Part shown: positions 1-7,386 of the stretch, piece after piece
How positions within the stretch are numbered: position 1 is the stretch's first letter
How the letters are laid out: every line of letters starts with the position of its first letter
DNA from: CAZIPN01 sp964541225
GTDB taxonomy: Bacteria; Actinomycetota; Coriobacteriia; Anaerosomatales; JAAXUF01
Assembly (NCBI GenBank): GCA_964541225.1
Contig: CAZIPN010000006.1
Span: forward strand, 13,497-77,496
Length of the DNA: 64,000 nucleotides
Direction of reading: 5' to 3'
Program-made: the position numbers and the translations under genes
The notes under the pieces: generated by a model
Told to the model about the DNA's origin: nothing
The model's database searches: none
Seen by the model: the letters and a program-made list of their open reading frames with translations, nothing else

Positions 1-140
1 TGCTCAATGCCGCCGACTCAGCGCTTGCAGCGGCGGTCGAGCAGGGAGGGAATCGCGTTGTGGAAGCCAGTGCTGCCAGCGCCATGAGCGACGAGCGCAT
101 GTTGCTGCGCAGTCGCTTCACCGACGCCGGGGACATCTGA
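1..140 (+). CDS. GGDEF diguanylate cyclase, C-terminal end only
   Basis: Last 45 codons of a gene entering from the left edge, read in frame from base 3 to the TGA at 138-140. The stretch ADSALAAAVEQGGNRVV fits the closing helix of GGDEF domains, whose family pattern is roughly ADxALYxAKxxGRNRV, so the protein probably made cyclic di-GMP. The catalytic loop lies outside the window, so activity cannot be judged. Tyr and Lys of the usual pattern are replaced by Ala and Val. The next gene starts one base after the stop, so the two are probably co-transcribed. Confidence 0.6.
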   Translation, partial: LNAADSALAAAVEQGGNRVVEASAASAMSDERMLLRSRFTDAGDI

Positions 141-141
141 C

Positions 142-834
142 ATGCGGGCGCTCTCGGCGGTGATCGCCGGTCTCGCACTTTCGGTGTTTGTCGTCGGACT
201 GGCGCTTCTTCCGATGTTGCATCCGGCCTTCACTCAGCTGCTCGCGAAGCGCTACTCGCTTGTCGCGGAGACGGGTCTTTCTCGGCAGCAGATCCTGAGC
301 ACGGCCGAGCAGGTTCGAGCATTTGTGGCAGACAGTGGCAGTGATTCGCTGCCAGCGGTCGTCGGCGGGCGTCCCGGCTTTGACGCAGCGGCCGTCTCGC
401 ACTTGCGCGATGTGCGTGGGGTTCTCGGCGGGGCGAAGGTCGTGACTGGTGTGCTGGGACTGCTCGTGGCTGTGTGGCTGGCCATCGCGATCTCGCGGAA
501 GTGGTACTCGGCGATGTCGGCGGGATTTCTGGCTGGCGCGGGATTCTGCGCGATGTTCGTGCTCGGCGGAGTCGTGGCGGGCACGATGAACTTCGATAGC
601 TTCTTCGCGTGGTTTCATGGGCTGTTCTTCTCGGCGGGGACATGGGAGTTTCCCGCCGATTCCTTGCTCATCCAGGTGTTTCCCATGGGGTTCTGGATGG
701 CGGCGGGGATGACGTGGGGAACGCTAGTGGCACTCGGCGGCGTCCTTCTCGGCGCCGTTGGCGTGCTGCTAAGGGTGATCCAGGCGCGCTCACGAAGGCC
801 CGTAGCCTCAGCCCACGAAGTGGACGGTGCGTGA
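142..834 (+). CDS. DUF1461 (TIGR01906-type) integral membrane protein
   Basis: Protein of 230 residues with hydrophobic segments near residues 5-27, 98-117, 123-147 and 183-211, and a long soluble loop between the first two. The block around residues 151-182 (FDSFFAWFHGLFFSAGTW, then a D-LLIQVFPMGFW pattern) is the hallmark of the DUF1461/TIGR01906 family, in which an FHxxFF motif precedes an LLIxxFPxxFW helix. Function is unknown in the family. The ATG lies one base after the stop of the GGDEF gene, suggesting translational coupling. The C-terminal tail is basic and likely cytoplasmic. Confidence 0.8.
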   Translation: MRALSAVIAGLALSVFVVGLALLPMLHPAFTQLLAKRYSLVAETGLSRQQILSTAEQVRAFVADSGSDSLPAVVGGRPGFDAAAVSHLRDVRGVLGGAKVVTGVLGLLVAVWLAIAISRKWYSAMSAGFLAGAGFCAMFVLGGVVAGTMNFDSFFAWFHGLFFSAGTWEFPADSLLIQVFPMGFWMAAGMTWGTLVALGGVLLGAVGVLLRVIQARSRRPVASAHEVDGA

Positions 835-983
835 CAACTGGAGCGGAATCTGTAGACTTGCTTCGAAGCGACGCACGTCCGCGCTTCTGGGGAGTGGAAT
901 GGAAGCCGGTCGATAAGAGCGGCTCCGCGCTGAGCGGCAGCCAGCGAACCGATCGCACTACGGAAGGGAAGGAGACCGCGCGT

Positions 984-1133
984 ATGGCAGCCAAAGAAGG
1001 TTACTGCGTCAAATGCAAGGCCAAGAAAGAGATCAAGGATCCACAGGAGATCACGATGAAGAACGGTCGCCCGGCGACCCAGGGCACCTGCCCCGACTGC
1101 GGCACGAAGATCTTCAAGATCGGTAAGTCGTAG
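984..1133 (+). CDS. small zinc-ribbon protein, DUF5679 family
   Basis: Protein of 49 residues with two cysteine pairs, CVKC near the N-terminus and CPDC near residue 36, the layout of a small zinc ribbon. The sequence, including the KAKKEI and MKNGRPATQGTCP segments, fits the DUF5679 family of tiny actinobacterial and Chloroflexi proteins. Role unknown; nucleic-acid binding is only a guess from the fold and the many lysines. A strong purine-rich Shine-Dalgarno (aagggaaggaga, 963-974) and a strong terminator just after the stop mark it as an independent short transcript, probably well expressed. Confidence 0.8.
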   Translation: MAAKEGYCVKCKAKKEIKDPQEITMKNGRPATQGTCPDCGTKIFKIGKS

Positions 1134-1153
1134 CGTTCTGGTATCACCTGTTT

Positions 1154-1196
1154 CGAGACGCCGTTGAGAGTGATTCTCAGCGGCGTCTCGTGTTTG
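1154..1196 (+). terminator. intrinsic terminator after the DUF5679 gene
   Basis: The 10-bp arms at 1154-1163 and 1181-1190 are perfect reverse complements. The helix continues inward through 1164-1170 and 1174-1180 with G-T wobbles, leaving a 3-base loop at 1171-1173. A short T-rich tail (tgtttg) follows. It lies 20 bases after the DUF5679 stop codon. Confidence 0.8.
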
Positions 1197-1374
1197 CGCA
1201 TCACAGAACGCGCCGGGTTGCTGTAGAAGACCGCCGAAGATGACGAAGATTCCTAGTGGAGCACTGTCGAAACCTGGGCCAGACCGGCAGCAGGAGGCCA
1301 CCGGCAGCAGTTAATGGTGGCTCGCTTGACGCAGCTAGCAAGACTGACTCGCAACATAGGGGCGTCGAATATCC

Positions 1375-2853
1375 GTGGCTAGTACTCCCCGCATACGCTT
1401 GCGCGATCTTCTGGGTCTTCCCATCTTCGGTGGCGATGCCAAGACCATTGGCGCGGCGAACAACCACGTCTTGGCGTGGGTGCTTCTCGGCTTGGTTGTA
1501 CCGGGAATGGTCGTGCTCGCGCTCGCGGTGCCCGCGATCAGCGCTCTCGTGTGGATCGCGACTATCGGCGAGGTTCTTCTTGCTCTCATGCTGCTCGTGC
1601 TAACGCGTCTCGGGTTCGTGACTCAGGCCGCGGTGGCGTTTCTTGTCGGCATTTGGGCGCTATTCGCGTGGGCCGCATGGATGAGCGGCGGCCTGTTCTC
1701 GGCAGCGATCTGCGCCCAGTTCCTCTTGGTCGCTTTGGCCGAGGCCGCTCGTGGCTGGCGTTGGGCGCTGCCCGCGAGCGTGCTGGCCATTGCTACCGTT
1801 GTCGCTCTCACGTGGCTCGAGGTGCAGGGACTCGCACGACCGTCGTCTGTGATCACGACTCCGATCAGCTACGGTGCGGTGGTCACCGCGTGTCTGATTG
1901 CGCTGGCCGTCACGAACGGTCTCATAGTCGCGCGGACGCGATGGGCTGGCGACCTGGTCGCGGCCGAACTGCGGGAGCGCAAAGCTGCCGAGCAACGCCT
2001 GCGCGATCTTGTCGACAACGCGCCGTTTGGAGCTTTCTTGTGCGAGCTGGTGGACAGACGCTGCCTGCGAGTTACGCACACCAATCGGAATGCGAGCGTT
2101 GTTCTCGGCGAGGATGCGACGCAATTTGTCGGCGGGGATCTCGGCGATGCGTTTGCCGCTTCGGCGAATCACGACCTGCTTGATCGCTTCCGTCGCGTGG
2201 CACTCCGAGGGGAGACTCTTCGGGCCGACGAGGTTCAAATGCGCACAGGTGGTGTGGAGCGGACGTTCGAGGTGTACGCGTATCAGACGGAGCCCGGTGT
2301 GATCGCCGTGTTCTTCAGCGATGTCACAGAACAGAAGGTTGATGAGGCCAGGATTCGGCAGATGGCCTTCCATGACGAACTCACGAAGCTGCCTAACCGG
2401 AAGCTGCTGCTCGACCGGCTCGGGGTCGCGATGGACGTTGCGCGCAGGCGTGAGACGGGGGTCGCCCTCCTCTTCATCGATCTGGATGAATTCAAGCCAC
2501 TCAACGATCGCTACGGCCATGCCTTCGGCGATCTGGTGCTCGCGGAGGTGGCCAACCGGCTGCGCGTCACGGCACGAGCCAGCGACACGGTCGCGCGCAT
2601 CGGCGGTGATGAGTTCACGGTGCTGATGCCTGATGTCTCGAGTCGCGAACAAGCGGAGATTGTGGCGGGCAAGCTGGTCGAGGCGTTTAGAGAGCCACTC
2701 GATGTGGGGGGACGCTCGGTCAAGATCACGACAAGCATTGGTGTTGCTGTGAGCTCTGACCACGACGTTGACTCGGACACGCTCGTCGAATATGCGGACA
2801 GAGCGATGTATGAAGTGAAGCGCGGGGGTCGTGACGGCTATCGTGTGAAGTGA
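1375..2853 (+). CDS. membrane-bound PAS-GGDEF diguanylate cyclase
   Basis: Makes the second messenger cyclic di-GMP from two GTP at the inner face of the membrane. The 492 residues hold about six hydrophobic segments (residues 25-185), a short coiled linker, a PAS-like sensor region (about 205-320) and a C-terminal GGDEF domain. The catalytic GGDEF motif is intact at residues 410-414. The inhibitory I-site RxxD is present as RASD, five residues upstream, so product feedback is expected. There is no EAL domain. The start is GTG with only a weak Shine-Dalgarno. A second GGDEF protein ends at the left edge and a c-di-GMP riboswitch lies at 58 kb. Confidence 0.92.
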   Translation: MASTPRIRLRDLLGLPIFGGDAKTIGAANNHVLAWVLLGLVVPGMVVLALAVPAISALVWIATIGEVLLALMLLVLTRLGFVTQAAVAFLVGIWALFAWAAWMSGGLFSAAICAQFLLVALAEAARGWRWALPASVLAIATVVALTWLEVQGLARPSSVITTPISYGAVVTACLIALAVTNGLIVARTRWAGDLVAAELRERKAAEQRLRDLVDNAPFGAFLCELVDRRCLRVTHTNRNASVVLGEDATQFVGGDLGDAFAASANHDLLDRFRRVALRGETLRADEVQMRTGGVERTFEVYAYQTEPGVIAVFFSDVTEQKVDEARIRQMAFHDELTKLPNRKLLLDRLGVAMDVARRRETGVALLFIDLDEFKPLNDRYGHAFGDLVLAEVANRLRVTARASDTVARIGGDEFTVLMPDVSSREQAEIVAGKLVEAFREPLDVGGRSVKITTSIGVAVSSDHDVDSDTLVEYADRAMYEVKRGGRDGYRVK

Positions 2854-2865
2854 GTGTCGTTGGGT

Positions 2866-2895
2866 TTGCGGGGCCGCTTTGTGCTGGGCTACACT
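2866..2895 (+). promoter_or_regulatory. promoter of tRNA-Gly
   Basis: TTGCGG at 2866-2871 and TACACT at 2890-2895, separated by 18 bases, with the -10 box ending 9 bases before the mature tRNA. The same pair of hexamers occurs before rpsF with a 17-base spacer, which raises confidence in both. Confidence 0.55.
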
Positions 2896-2904
2896 TCGCT
2901 GCGC

Positions 2905-2979
2905 GCGGGTGTAGTTCAATGGTAGAGCGTCAGCTTCCCAAGCTGGATGTTGCGGGTTCGAGTCCCGTCACCCGCTCCA
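2905..2979 (+). tRNA. tRNA-Gly (anticodon CCC)
   Basis: Complete cloverleaf. The acceptor arms GCGGGTG (2905-2911) and CACCCGC (2969-2975) pair perfectly. The D arm is at 2914-2928, the anticodon stem at 2930-2934/2942-2946, and the T arm at 2952-2968 with a TTCGAGT loop. The seven-base anticodon loop TTCCCAA places CCC at 2937-2939, which decodes GGG. The discriminator T is at 2976 and a genomically encoded CCA follows at 2977-2979. Confidence 0.95.
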
Positions 2980-3120
2980 AAGTGCGATCCGGTCGCCCCT
3001 CTCGGGCGGCCGTTGTTGTTTCCGGAAAGGTTCGTGTCAGACCGCGACGGTAGGGTGGTGGCGAAGCACGCGCCCCGCGACTCCTGCTCCTCGCCGACAG
3101 ATTCGGCAGGGAGGTTCGAC

Positions 3121-4179
3121 ATGATCTGGAAATGGCGCCAGCTGCGGGTGGGGCTGATCGTGGCGATGGCTGTGTTGGCATGCGTTATTGGACTTGTGCG
3201 ACCGGGACACGCACATGCAGGGTGGCCGCTCAAAACGGCGGGAACCGTTGCGCTTGGGTTCGGGCAGAAGTATCAGAGCGGCAGCGCGGACTCAGTCAGT
3301 ACGCACCGGGGCGTGGACGTGGTCGCCGAGCCGGGCTGCACGGTCCTCGCGCCGCTGGCGGGGTCGGTGACCTTCGCAGGCCGTATTCCGGCTGCTGGGG
3401 GTGGAACCGTCGGCGCGGTAACGATTGCAACGGCAGCGGGCTCGGTGACGTTGCTGCCGCTTGAGGGCTCCGCCGTGGTGAAGGGTGATTCGGTCGCAGA
3501 AGGAGATGCAGTTGGCACGCTCGCCGAGGGTGGCGATGGTTCCTCGGCAGGTCCGCACTTGCACGTGGGCGTGAAGCGTGGGGATCTGTATGTCGACCCG
3601 CTGTCGGTTCTTGCGATGCCAACCGCAGCGGGAGGATCTGAGCGGCAGCAAGATGGCCGGACAACGGGCGACGAAGAAGCGTCAGCGGGTCACGCGTCGG
3701 CGAGTGCGGACGCGGGTGGAGAGCGGGCGGCGGCCGACAACGATGTCAGCGCGGCGGAGCGCCTGCAACCGGAGACCCCCGAACGCGACAACTCGTCCGC
3801 TCGTGCGGGGAGTGTGATACCGGGCGCTGTCCTGGAACCCGGGGTGTCGGTTGCAGGTGGTCCAGCGACCCGCGGGCAGAGCGCGGGAAACAGTGTGGGA
3901 GCGCGTGCGCGGATCTCGGCAGGGGCCGGGCGGAGCGCGGGGTCACGGACCCGATCGGCGGGGTCCGGGGCCTCGGAGACGGCCACGATCTCGGAGCTGG
4001 CAGCACGGCTCGGCCAGCTCGCGCGGTCAGCCGGCAAGGCCCTCGCAGTCGGGCTCCTCGTCGCGCTCGCGGCCATCGGCGCCTTGTGGCCTCTGTGGCG
4101 TACAGAGCAGCGGAAAGATTCGGGAGAGATCCGTGTCAGTACCGTAGGAGATGATGTTGCGGCAGTCGTGGGCCGGTGA
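3121..4179 (+). CDS. M23 (LytM-type) metallopeptidase with low-complexity stalk and C-terminal membrane segment
   Basis: Probable cell-wall peptidase of 352 residues. An N-terminal signal or anchor helix (residues 10-27) leads into an M23 domain with zinc ligands H62 and D66 in THRGVD and H146/H148 in PHLHVG. The domain is followed by about 140 residues rich in Ala, Gly, Ser, Arg and Glu, then a hydrophobic helix near residues 309-331 and a short charged tail. It would be an extracytoplasmic enzyme tethered at both ends. The start is chosen at 3121 because a gggagg box sits 8 bases upstream; the frame stays open further upstream but would run into the tRNA. The rpsF promoter overlaps its last codons. 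Confidence 0.85.
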   Translation: MIWKWRQLRVGLIVAMAVLACVIGLVRPGHAHAGWPLKTAGTVALGFGQKYQSGSADSVSTHRGVDVVAEPGCTVLAPLAGSVTFAGRIPAAGGGTVGAVTIATAAGSVTLLPLEGSAVVKGDSVAEGDAVGTLAEGGDGSSAGPHLHVGVKRGDLYVDPLSVLAMPTAAGGSERQQDGRTTGDEEASAGHASASADAGGERAAADNDVSAAERLQPETPERDNSSARAGSVIPGAVLEPGVSVAGGPATRGQSAGNSVGARARISAGAGRSAGSRTRSAGSGASETATISELAARLGQLARSAGKALAVGLLVALAAIGALWPLWRTEQRKDSGEIRVSTVGDDVAAVVGR

Positions 4180-4185
4180 TACACT
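4157..4185 (+). promoter_or_regulatory. promoter of the rpsF operon
   Basis: TTGCGG (4157-4162) and TACACT (4180-4185) with a 17-base spacer. It overlaps the end of the M23 gene and would give a leader of roughly 65 bases before rpsF. Confidence 0.55.
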
Positions 4186-4259
4186 CCACAGGCTCATTTC
4201 CTGCTCCGGGCCTTGAGCCTTCGCTGTCCCGGGGCCGTCAGCCCAGGGGAGGTGACAAA

Positions 4260-4553
4260 GTGAAGGCTTACGAACTGTTGCTTCTACTCAACCCCTCTCT
4301 CGACGAAGAGGCCCGTGCGGGCGTTCTGGACAAGACCCAGGGCGTGATTACCGCCGACGGGGGCGTGGTGGATGCCGTGGATTCGTGGGGCAAGCGCAAA
4401 CTTGCCTACGAGATCGGCAAGATCAACGAGGGCGACTACGCCCTTATCGACTTCCACACCGCGCCAGCTGCTATTGCTGAACTGGACCGCGTGCTGCGAA
4501 TCACCGACCCGGTGATCCGTTTCATGCTGGTCAGTCGCGAGGACAAGGCATAG
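4260..4553 (+). CDS. rpsF: 30S ribosomal protein bS6
   Basis: Small-subunit protein that binds 16S rRNA together with bS18, encoded just downstream here. The 97-residue length and sequence (YELLLLLNPS at the start, SWGKRKLAYEI in the middle, DPVIRFMLVSRED at the end) are typical of bS6. The start is GTG at 4260, 5 bases after a long aggggaggtga Shine-Dalgarno. It is the first gene of the rpsF-ssb-rpsR-DUF2232-rplI operon. Confidence 0.97.
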   Translation: MKAYELLLLLNPSLDEEARAGVLDKTQGVITADGGVVDAVDSWGKRKLAYEIGKINEGDYALIDFHTAPAAIAELDRVLRITDPVIRFMLVSREDKA

Positions 4554-4624
4554 TCTCGCGCGATAGCACAAACGGAGTGTCGGGCTCGGCGCCCATTCCG
4601 TTTCGTCAGAAGGTGGTTTTCACC

Positions 4625-5041
4625 ATGAGCATCAACCGTGTTGTGATTACTGGCAATCTCACGCGTGATCCTGAGCTGAGGTCAACTGGGAGCGGCATGG
4701 CCGTTCTGAAGATGGGTGTGGCGGTCAATGACCGCCGCAAGAACCCACAGTCGGGTGAGTGGGAAGACGCACCCAACTTCATTGACGTCGTGGTCTTTGG
4801 CACACGCGGGGAGTCGCTGTCGCGCTTCCTGTCGAAGGGTTCCAAAGTCGCGATCGAAGGGAAGCTGCGCTGGAGTTCGTGGGAAGACAAAGACTCCGGC
4901 GCGAAGCGCTCGAAGGTTGAGGTCGTCGCCGACGACATTGAGTTCATGAGTCCTCGGGGTGAGGCGGGAGGCGGCTACAGCGCTCCCTCAGAGGCGCCTT
5001 CCACATCCGAACCCGTTCTCGAGGATGACATCCCGTTCTAG
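4625..5041 (+). CDS. ssb: single-stranded DNA-binding protein
   Basis: Coats single-stranded DNA during replication and repair. The 138 residues comprise an OB-fold (about 1-105, starting INRVVITGNLTRDPE) and a short flexible linker ending in the acidic tip LEDDIPF. That tip is the conserved hook that recruits partner proteins, so the protein should be functional. It lies between rpsF and rpsR, the usual bacterial position, and is shorter than the 160-180 residues of many SSBs because of its short linker. Confidence 0.96.
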   Translation: MSINRVVITGNLTRDPELRSTGSGMAVLKMGVAVNDRRKNPQSGEWEDAPNFIDVVVFGTRGESLSRFLSKGSKVAIEGKLRWSSWEDKDSGAKRSKVEVVADDIEFMSPRGEAGGGYSAPSEAPSTSEPVLEDDIPF

Positions 5042-5123
5042 ACACGAACCTAGGCGCGCCTGACCCTCGGGCGCGCGCAACTTCGAAATGCCGCGACTAC
5101 CATCGCGGAAGGAGGTCAAAGAC

Positions 5124-5390
5124 ATGTCTGCAGAGTACGCACGCAAGCCGCGTCGGAAGTACTGCCAGTTCTGCAAGGACCACGTCGAGTACATCGACTA
5201 CAAGGACGTCAACCTGCTTCGCAAGTTCATGACCGATCGTGGCAAGATCAAGCCGCGTCGAGTCTCTGGCAACTGCGCCCAACATCAGCACGAGCTTTCC
5301 ATGGCGATCAAGCGCGCACGAGAGATGGCGCTCGTTCCCTACACCGTTCCGGTTATCAGTGGCCGCATTGATCGCCGAGGCGGCAGGTAG
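5124..5390 (+). CDS. rpsR: 30S ribosomal protein bS18
   Basis: Partner of bS6 on the ribosomal platform. It has 88 residues and the bS18 core (YIDYKDVNLLRKFMTDRGKI, then SGNCAQHQ and a basic helix). Residues CQFCK near the N-terminus, with the later C and H residues, keep the cysteine pattern of zinc-containing bS18 paralogues. The ATG at 5124 follows a near-perfect ggaaggaggtc Shine-Dalgarno. Confidence 0.96.
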   Translation: MSAEYARKPRRKYCQFCKDHVEYIDYKDVNLLRKFMTDRGKIKPRRVSGNCAQHQHELSMAIKRAREMALVPYTVPVISGRIDRRGGR

Positions 5391-5398
5391 GGCAACGC

Positions 5399-6328
5399 AT
5401 GGACTCTCGCGCCGCACAAACCCGTGATGCGCTTCTGCTTTCCGCAGCGGTGGTTCTTGGCGTGCTCGTACCGCCTGCACTGGCGATTGTCGGTTTGCCA
5501 ATCGCGGCTGCCGGGATCGCTGGGTTGGCGTATCGGCGGCGCTTGATGAACGTCGCCGCGGCGATCGCCATTGGCGTCGCGGCGGTGGCCTTCATGCCGG
5601 GCGTCGCCGTTGCGTATGTAGCTCCAGCGCTTGTCGGCATCGTGTTCGCGATCTTCCTGCTTCCACGGGTCGATGTTCAGTGGATTGGAGCGCTGCTCAT
5701 CGGGATACTCGGTTTCGCGGACGCGGCGCATGAGTTTCTGATCATGAGGGCGAGGAATCTTACGCCGCAGGCGTTCGTATCCCAGGTGGTTGACTCCATG
5801 TCGAGTACAAGCACTCCGGCGCAGGTGAAACAGGAGACCACGAAGTTGTTGCTGACACTGTTGCCAATGGCGTACTTCGTCACGGGTTTGATCACGGCGG
5901 TGGCTGTCATTCTCGCGATTGCATGGGCGGCCAAGCGCACGAACAGGACACTCAAGATCCCTGCGCTTGCGAAGCTCGACCTGACACCCCACGTGCTTTG
6001 GCCCTTCATCATCGGCGTGCTCGCTTTGGCTGCCAGCTACGGGCCACTGTCCTACTCGTCCACGCTGTGGGCGGTTGGCCTCAACTTGGTGCTGTGCGTA
6101 AGCGTGCTCTTCGCGCTCCAGGGCGTCGGTGTAGTCGCCGGGATGCTCGACCGCATTGCCGTTGGTCGCGGCCTGCGCGTGTGGGCCTGGGTTGCACTCG
6201 TCGTGTTTGACGTGTTCATCCCTGTTGTCAGCTTCGTGGGGCTACTGGATTTCTGGGTGAACTTCCGACGATTGCCGCGGGATGGGGCAACGCCCCCGTC
6301 GCCAACGACGGCCATGTCGGATCGCTAG
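5399..6328 (+). CDS. DUF2232 (YybS-like) membrane protein
   Basis: Polytopic membrane protein of 309 residues with about eight hydrophobic segments and a small basic C-terminus. DUF2232/YybS proteins are regularly found between rpsR and rplI, as here; the low-complexity hydrophobic sequence and this position support the call. The molecular function is unknown, although a link to ECF-type transport membrane subunits or to sporulation has been suggested for relatives. It starts 8 bases after rpsR, so it belongs to the operon. The GdpP phosphodiesterase often found next to YybS is absent. Confidence 0.75.
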   Translation: MDSRAAQTRDALLLSAAVVLGVLVPPALAIVGLPIAAAGIAGLAYRRRLMNVAAAIAIGVAAVAFMPGVAVAYVAPALVGIVFAIFLLPRVDVQWIGALLIGILGFADAAHEFLIMRARNLTPQAFVSQVVDSMSSTSTPAQVKQETTKLLLTLLPMAYFVTGLITAVAVILAIAWAAKRTNRTLKIPALAKLDLTPHVLWPFIIGVLALAASYGPLSYSSTLWAVGLNLVLCVSVLFALQGVGVVAGMLDRIAVGRGLRVWAWVALVVFDVFIPVVSFVGLLDFWVNFRRLPRDGATPPSPTTAMSDR

Positions 6329-6382
6329 GCGAACGAACTGCCGTCCGGACGAACACGCGTCCGGCGACACGAAGGAGTAACA

Positions 6383-7024
6383 ATGAAGGTCATTCTATTG
6401 CAGGAACTGAAGGGTCGAGGAGGCGAAGGCGACGTCATTGACGTGGCTCGCGGCTTCGCCGTCAACTACTTGCTGCCTCGCAAGGTTGCTATCGAGGCCA
6501 CCACAGGCAATCTCAAACAACTGGAACAGCGGGCGCACACCATCAAGGCTCGAGAGGAGCAGCGTCTAAGCGACGCGCAGGCTCTCTGCGATCAGCTTGC
6601 CGGCAAGGTCGTTCGGATCAAGGCCAAAGTGGGCGAAGAAGGCCGCCTCTTCGGATCGGTCACCTCAAGTCACGTTCAGGCTGCGATCGCCGAGCAGCTC
6701 GGCATTGAGATAGACCGACGCAAGATCGAGACGCATGGCCACATCAAGGACGTGGGGCCACATCCAATTGTTGTTGCGGTCTACCGCGACATCAAAGCCG
6801 ACGTGACGGTAGATGTCGTGAGCGACGGCAACGTTGAGCCGCCGACGACGGTGGTCGCCGAAGTTGAGGGCGTCGCCCCTGCCGGGGACGCGTTTGTCGA
6901 GGTCGTCGAAGAGACCCCAGAGCAGGCCGAGGCTGACGTCGCCGCCGAAGAGGCTGCTGAAGAGATCGCTGAGGAGTCGAACGAGGCACCTGCCGAGACG
7001 CCCGCCGAGGAACCCGCGGAGTAA
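6383..7024 (+). CDS. rplI: 50S ribosomal protein bL9 with acidic C-terminal tail
   Basis: Large-subunit protein that binds 23S rRNA near the L1 stalk. Residues 1-148 match bL9: the N-domain with KVILLQELKGRGGEGDVIDV, the connecting helix and the C-domain with GRLFGSVTSSH. The family usually ends near 150 residues, but this protein has 213. The extra 60 or so residues are almost all Ala, Glu, Val and Pro, giving a strongly acidic, probably disordered tail. It is the last gene of the rpsF operon, with a terminator at 7143. Confidence 0.96.
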   Translation: MKVILLQELKGRGGEGDVIDVARGFAVNYLLPRKVAIEATTGNLKQLEQRAHTIKAREEQRLSDAQALCDQLAGKVVRIKAKVGEEGRLFGSVTSSHVQAAIAEQLGIEIDRRKIETHGHIKDVGPHPIVVAVYRDIKADVTVDVVSDGNVEPPTTVVAEVEGVAPAGDAFVEVVEETPEQAEADVAAEEAAEEIAEESNEAPAETPAEEPAE

Positions 7025-7142
7025 CTGTAACCGCGCTGAACCTCGCACGGCACACCGCAGACCGTCGGCTTTCTGCAGCGTTCCTGTCCGGCGAAGTCTG
7101 CTGGGCAGAGTCGCTGATGTGCCTCGCGAGATATGGCAACGT

Positions 7143-7178
7143 GGCGCCGCACCCGAACAGGGGCGGCGCCGTTTGTGT
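7143..7178 (+). terminator. intrinsic terminator of the rpsF operon
   Basis: The 8-bp arms GGCGCCGC (7143-7150) and GCGGCGCC (7163-7170) are perfect complements. An inner ccc/ggg pair (7152-7154/7160-7162) continues the helix after one bulged A, and gtttgtgttt follows. It lies 118 bases after rplI. Confidence 0.75.
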
Positions 7179-7386
7179 TTCGGCCAGAAGCGGGTGTCTG
7201 CAAATCCGCGTGAAATCCGTGGATACCGTGGATAACGTTCGTCCGTGCAGGTCGCGATGTCCGGAGCCTTGTGGACAGTCGAAGAGACCAGATCTCGATG
7301 TCAGACTCGCCGTCTACACTAGGCTATGTCGCACTCCCTTCACGCGCGCACGGACACGTCCGTCTCGTCAGAGAGGATCTCGCCGC
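7179..7386 (+). other. dnaB leader region without a gene
   Basis: Between the operon terminator and dnaB. A TACACT hexamer at 7315-7320 could be a -10 box for dnaB, but no good -35 box is seen 16-18 bases upstream. Two GTGGATA words near 7220 are only loosely DnaA-box-like. I see no coding frame with a credible start. Confidence 0.35.

Noticed and set aside
1660..2919. 419-codon open frame on the - strand
   Set aside because: Antisense to the diguanylate cyclase, whose PAS and GGDEF domains are clear. No Shine-Dalgarno and no recognisable domain.
2947..3120. Longer start for the M23 peptidase inside the tRNA
   Set aside because: The frame is open through the tRNA end, but a good Shine-Dalgarno and a signal-like helix support the ATG at 3121.
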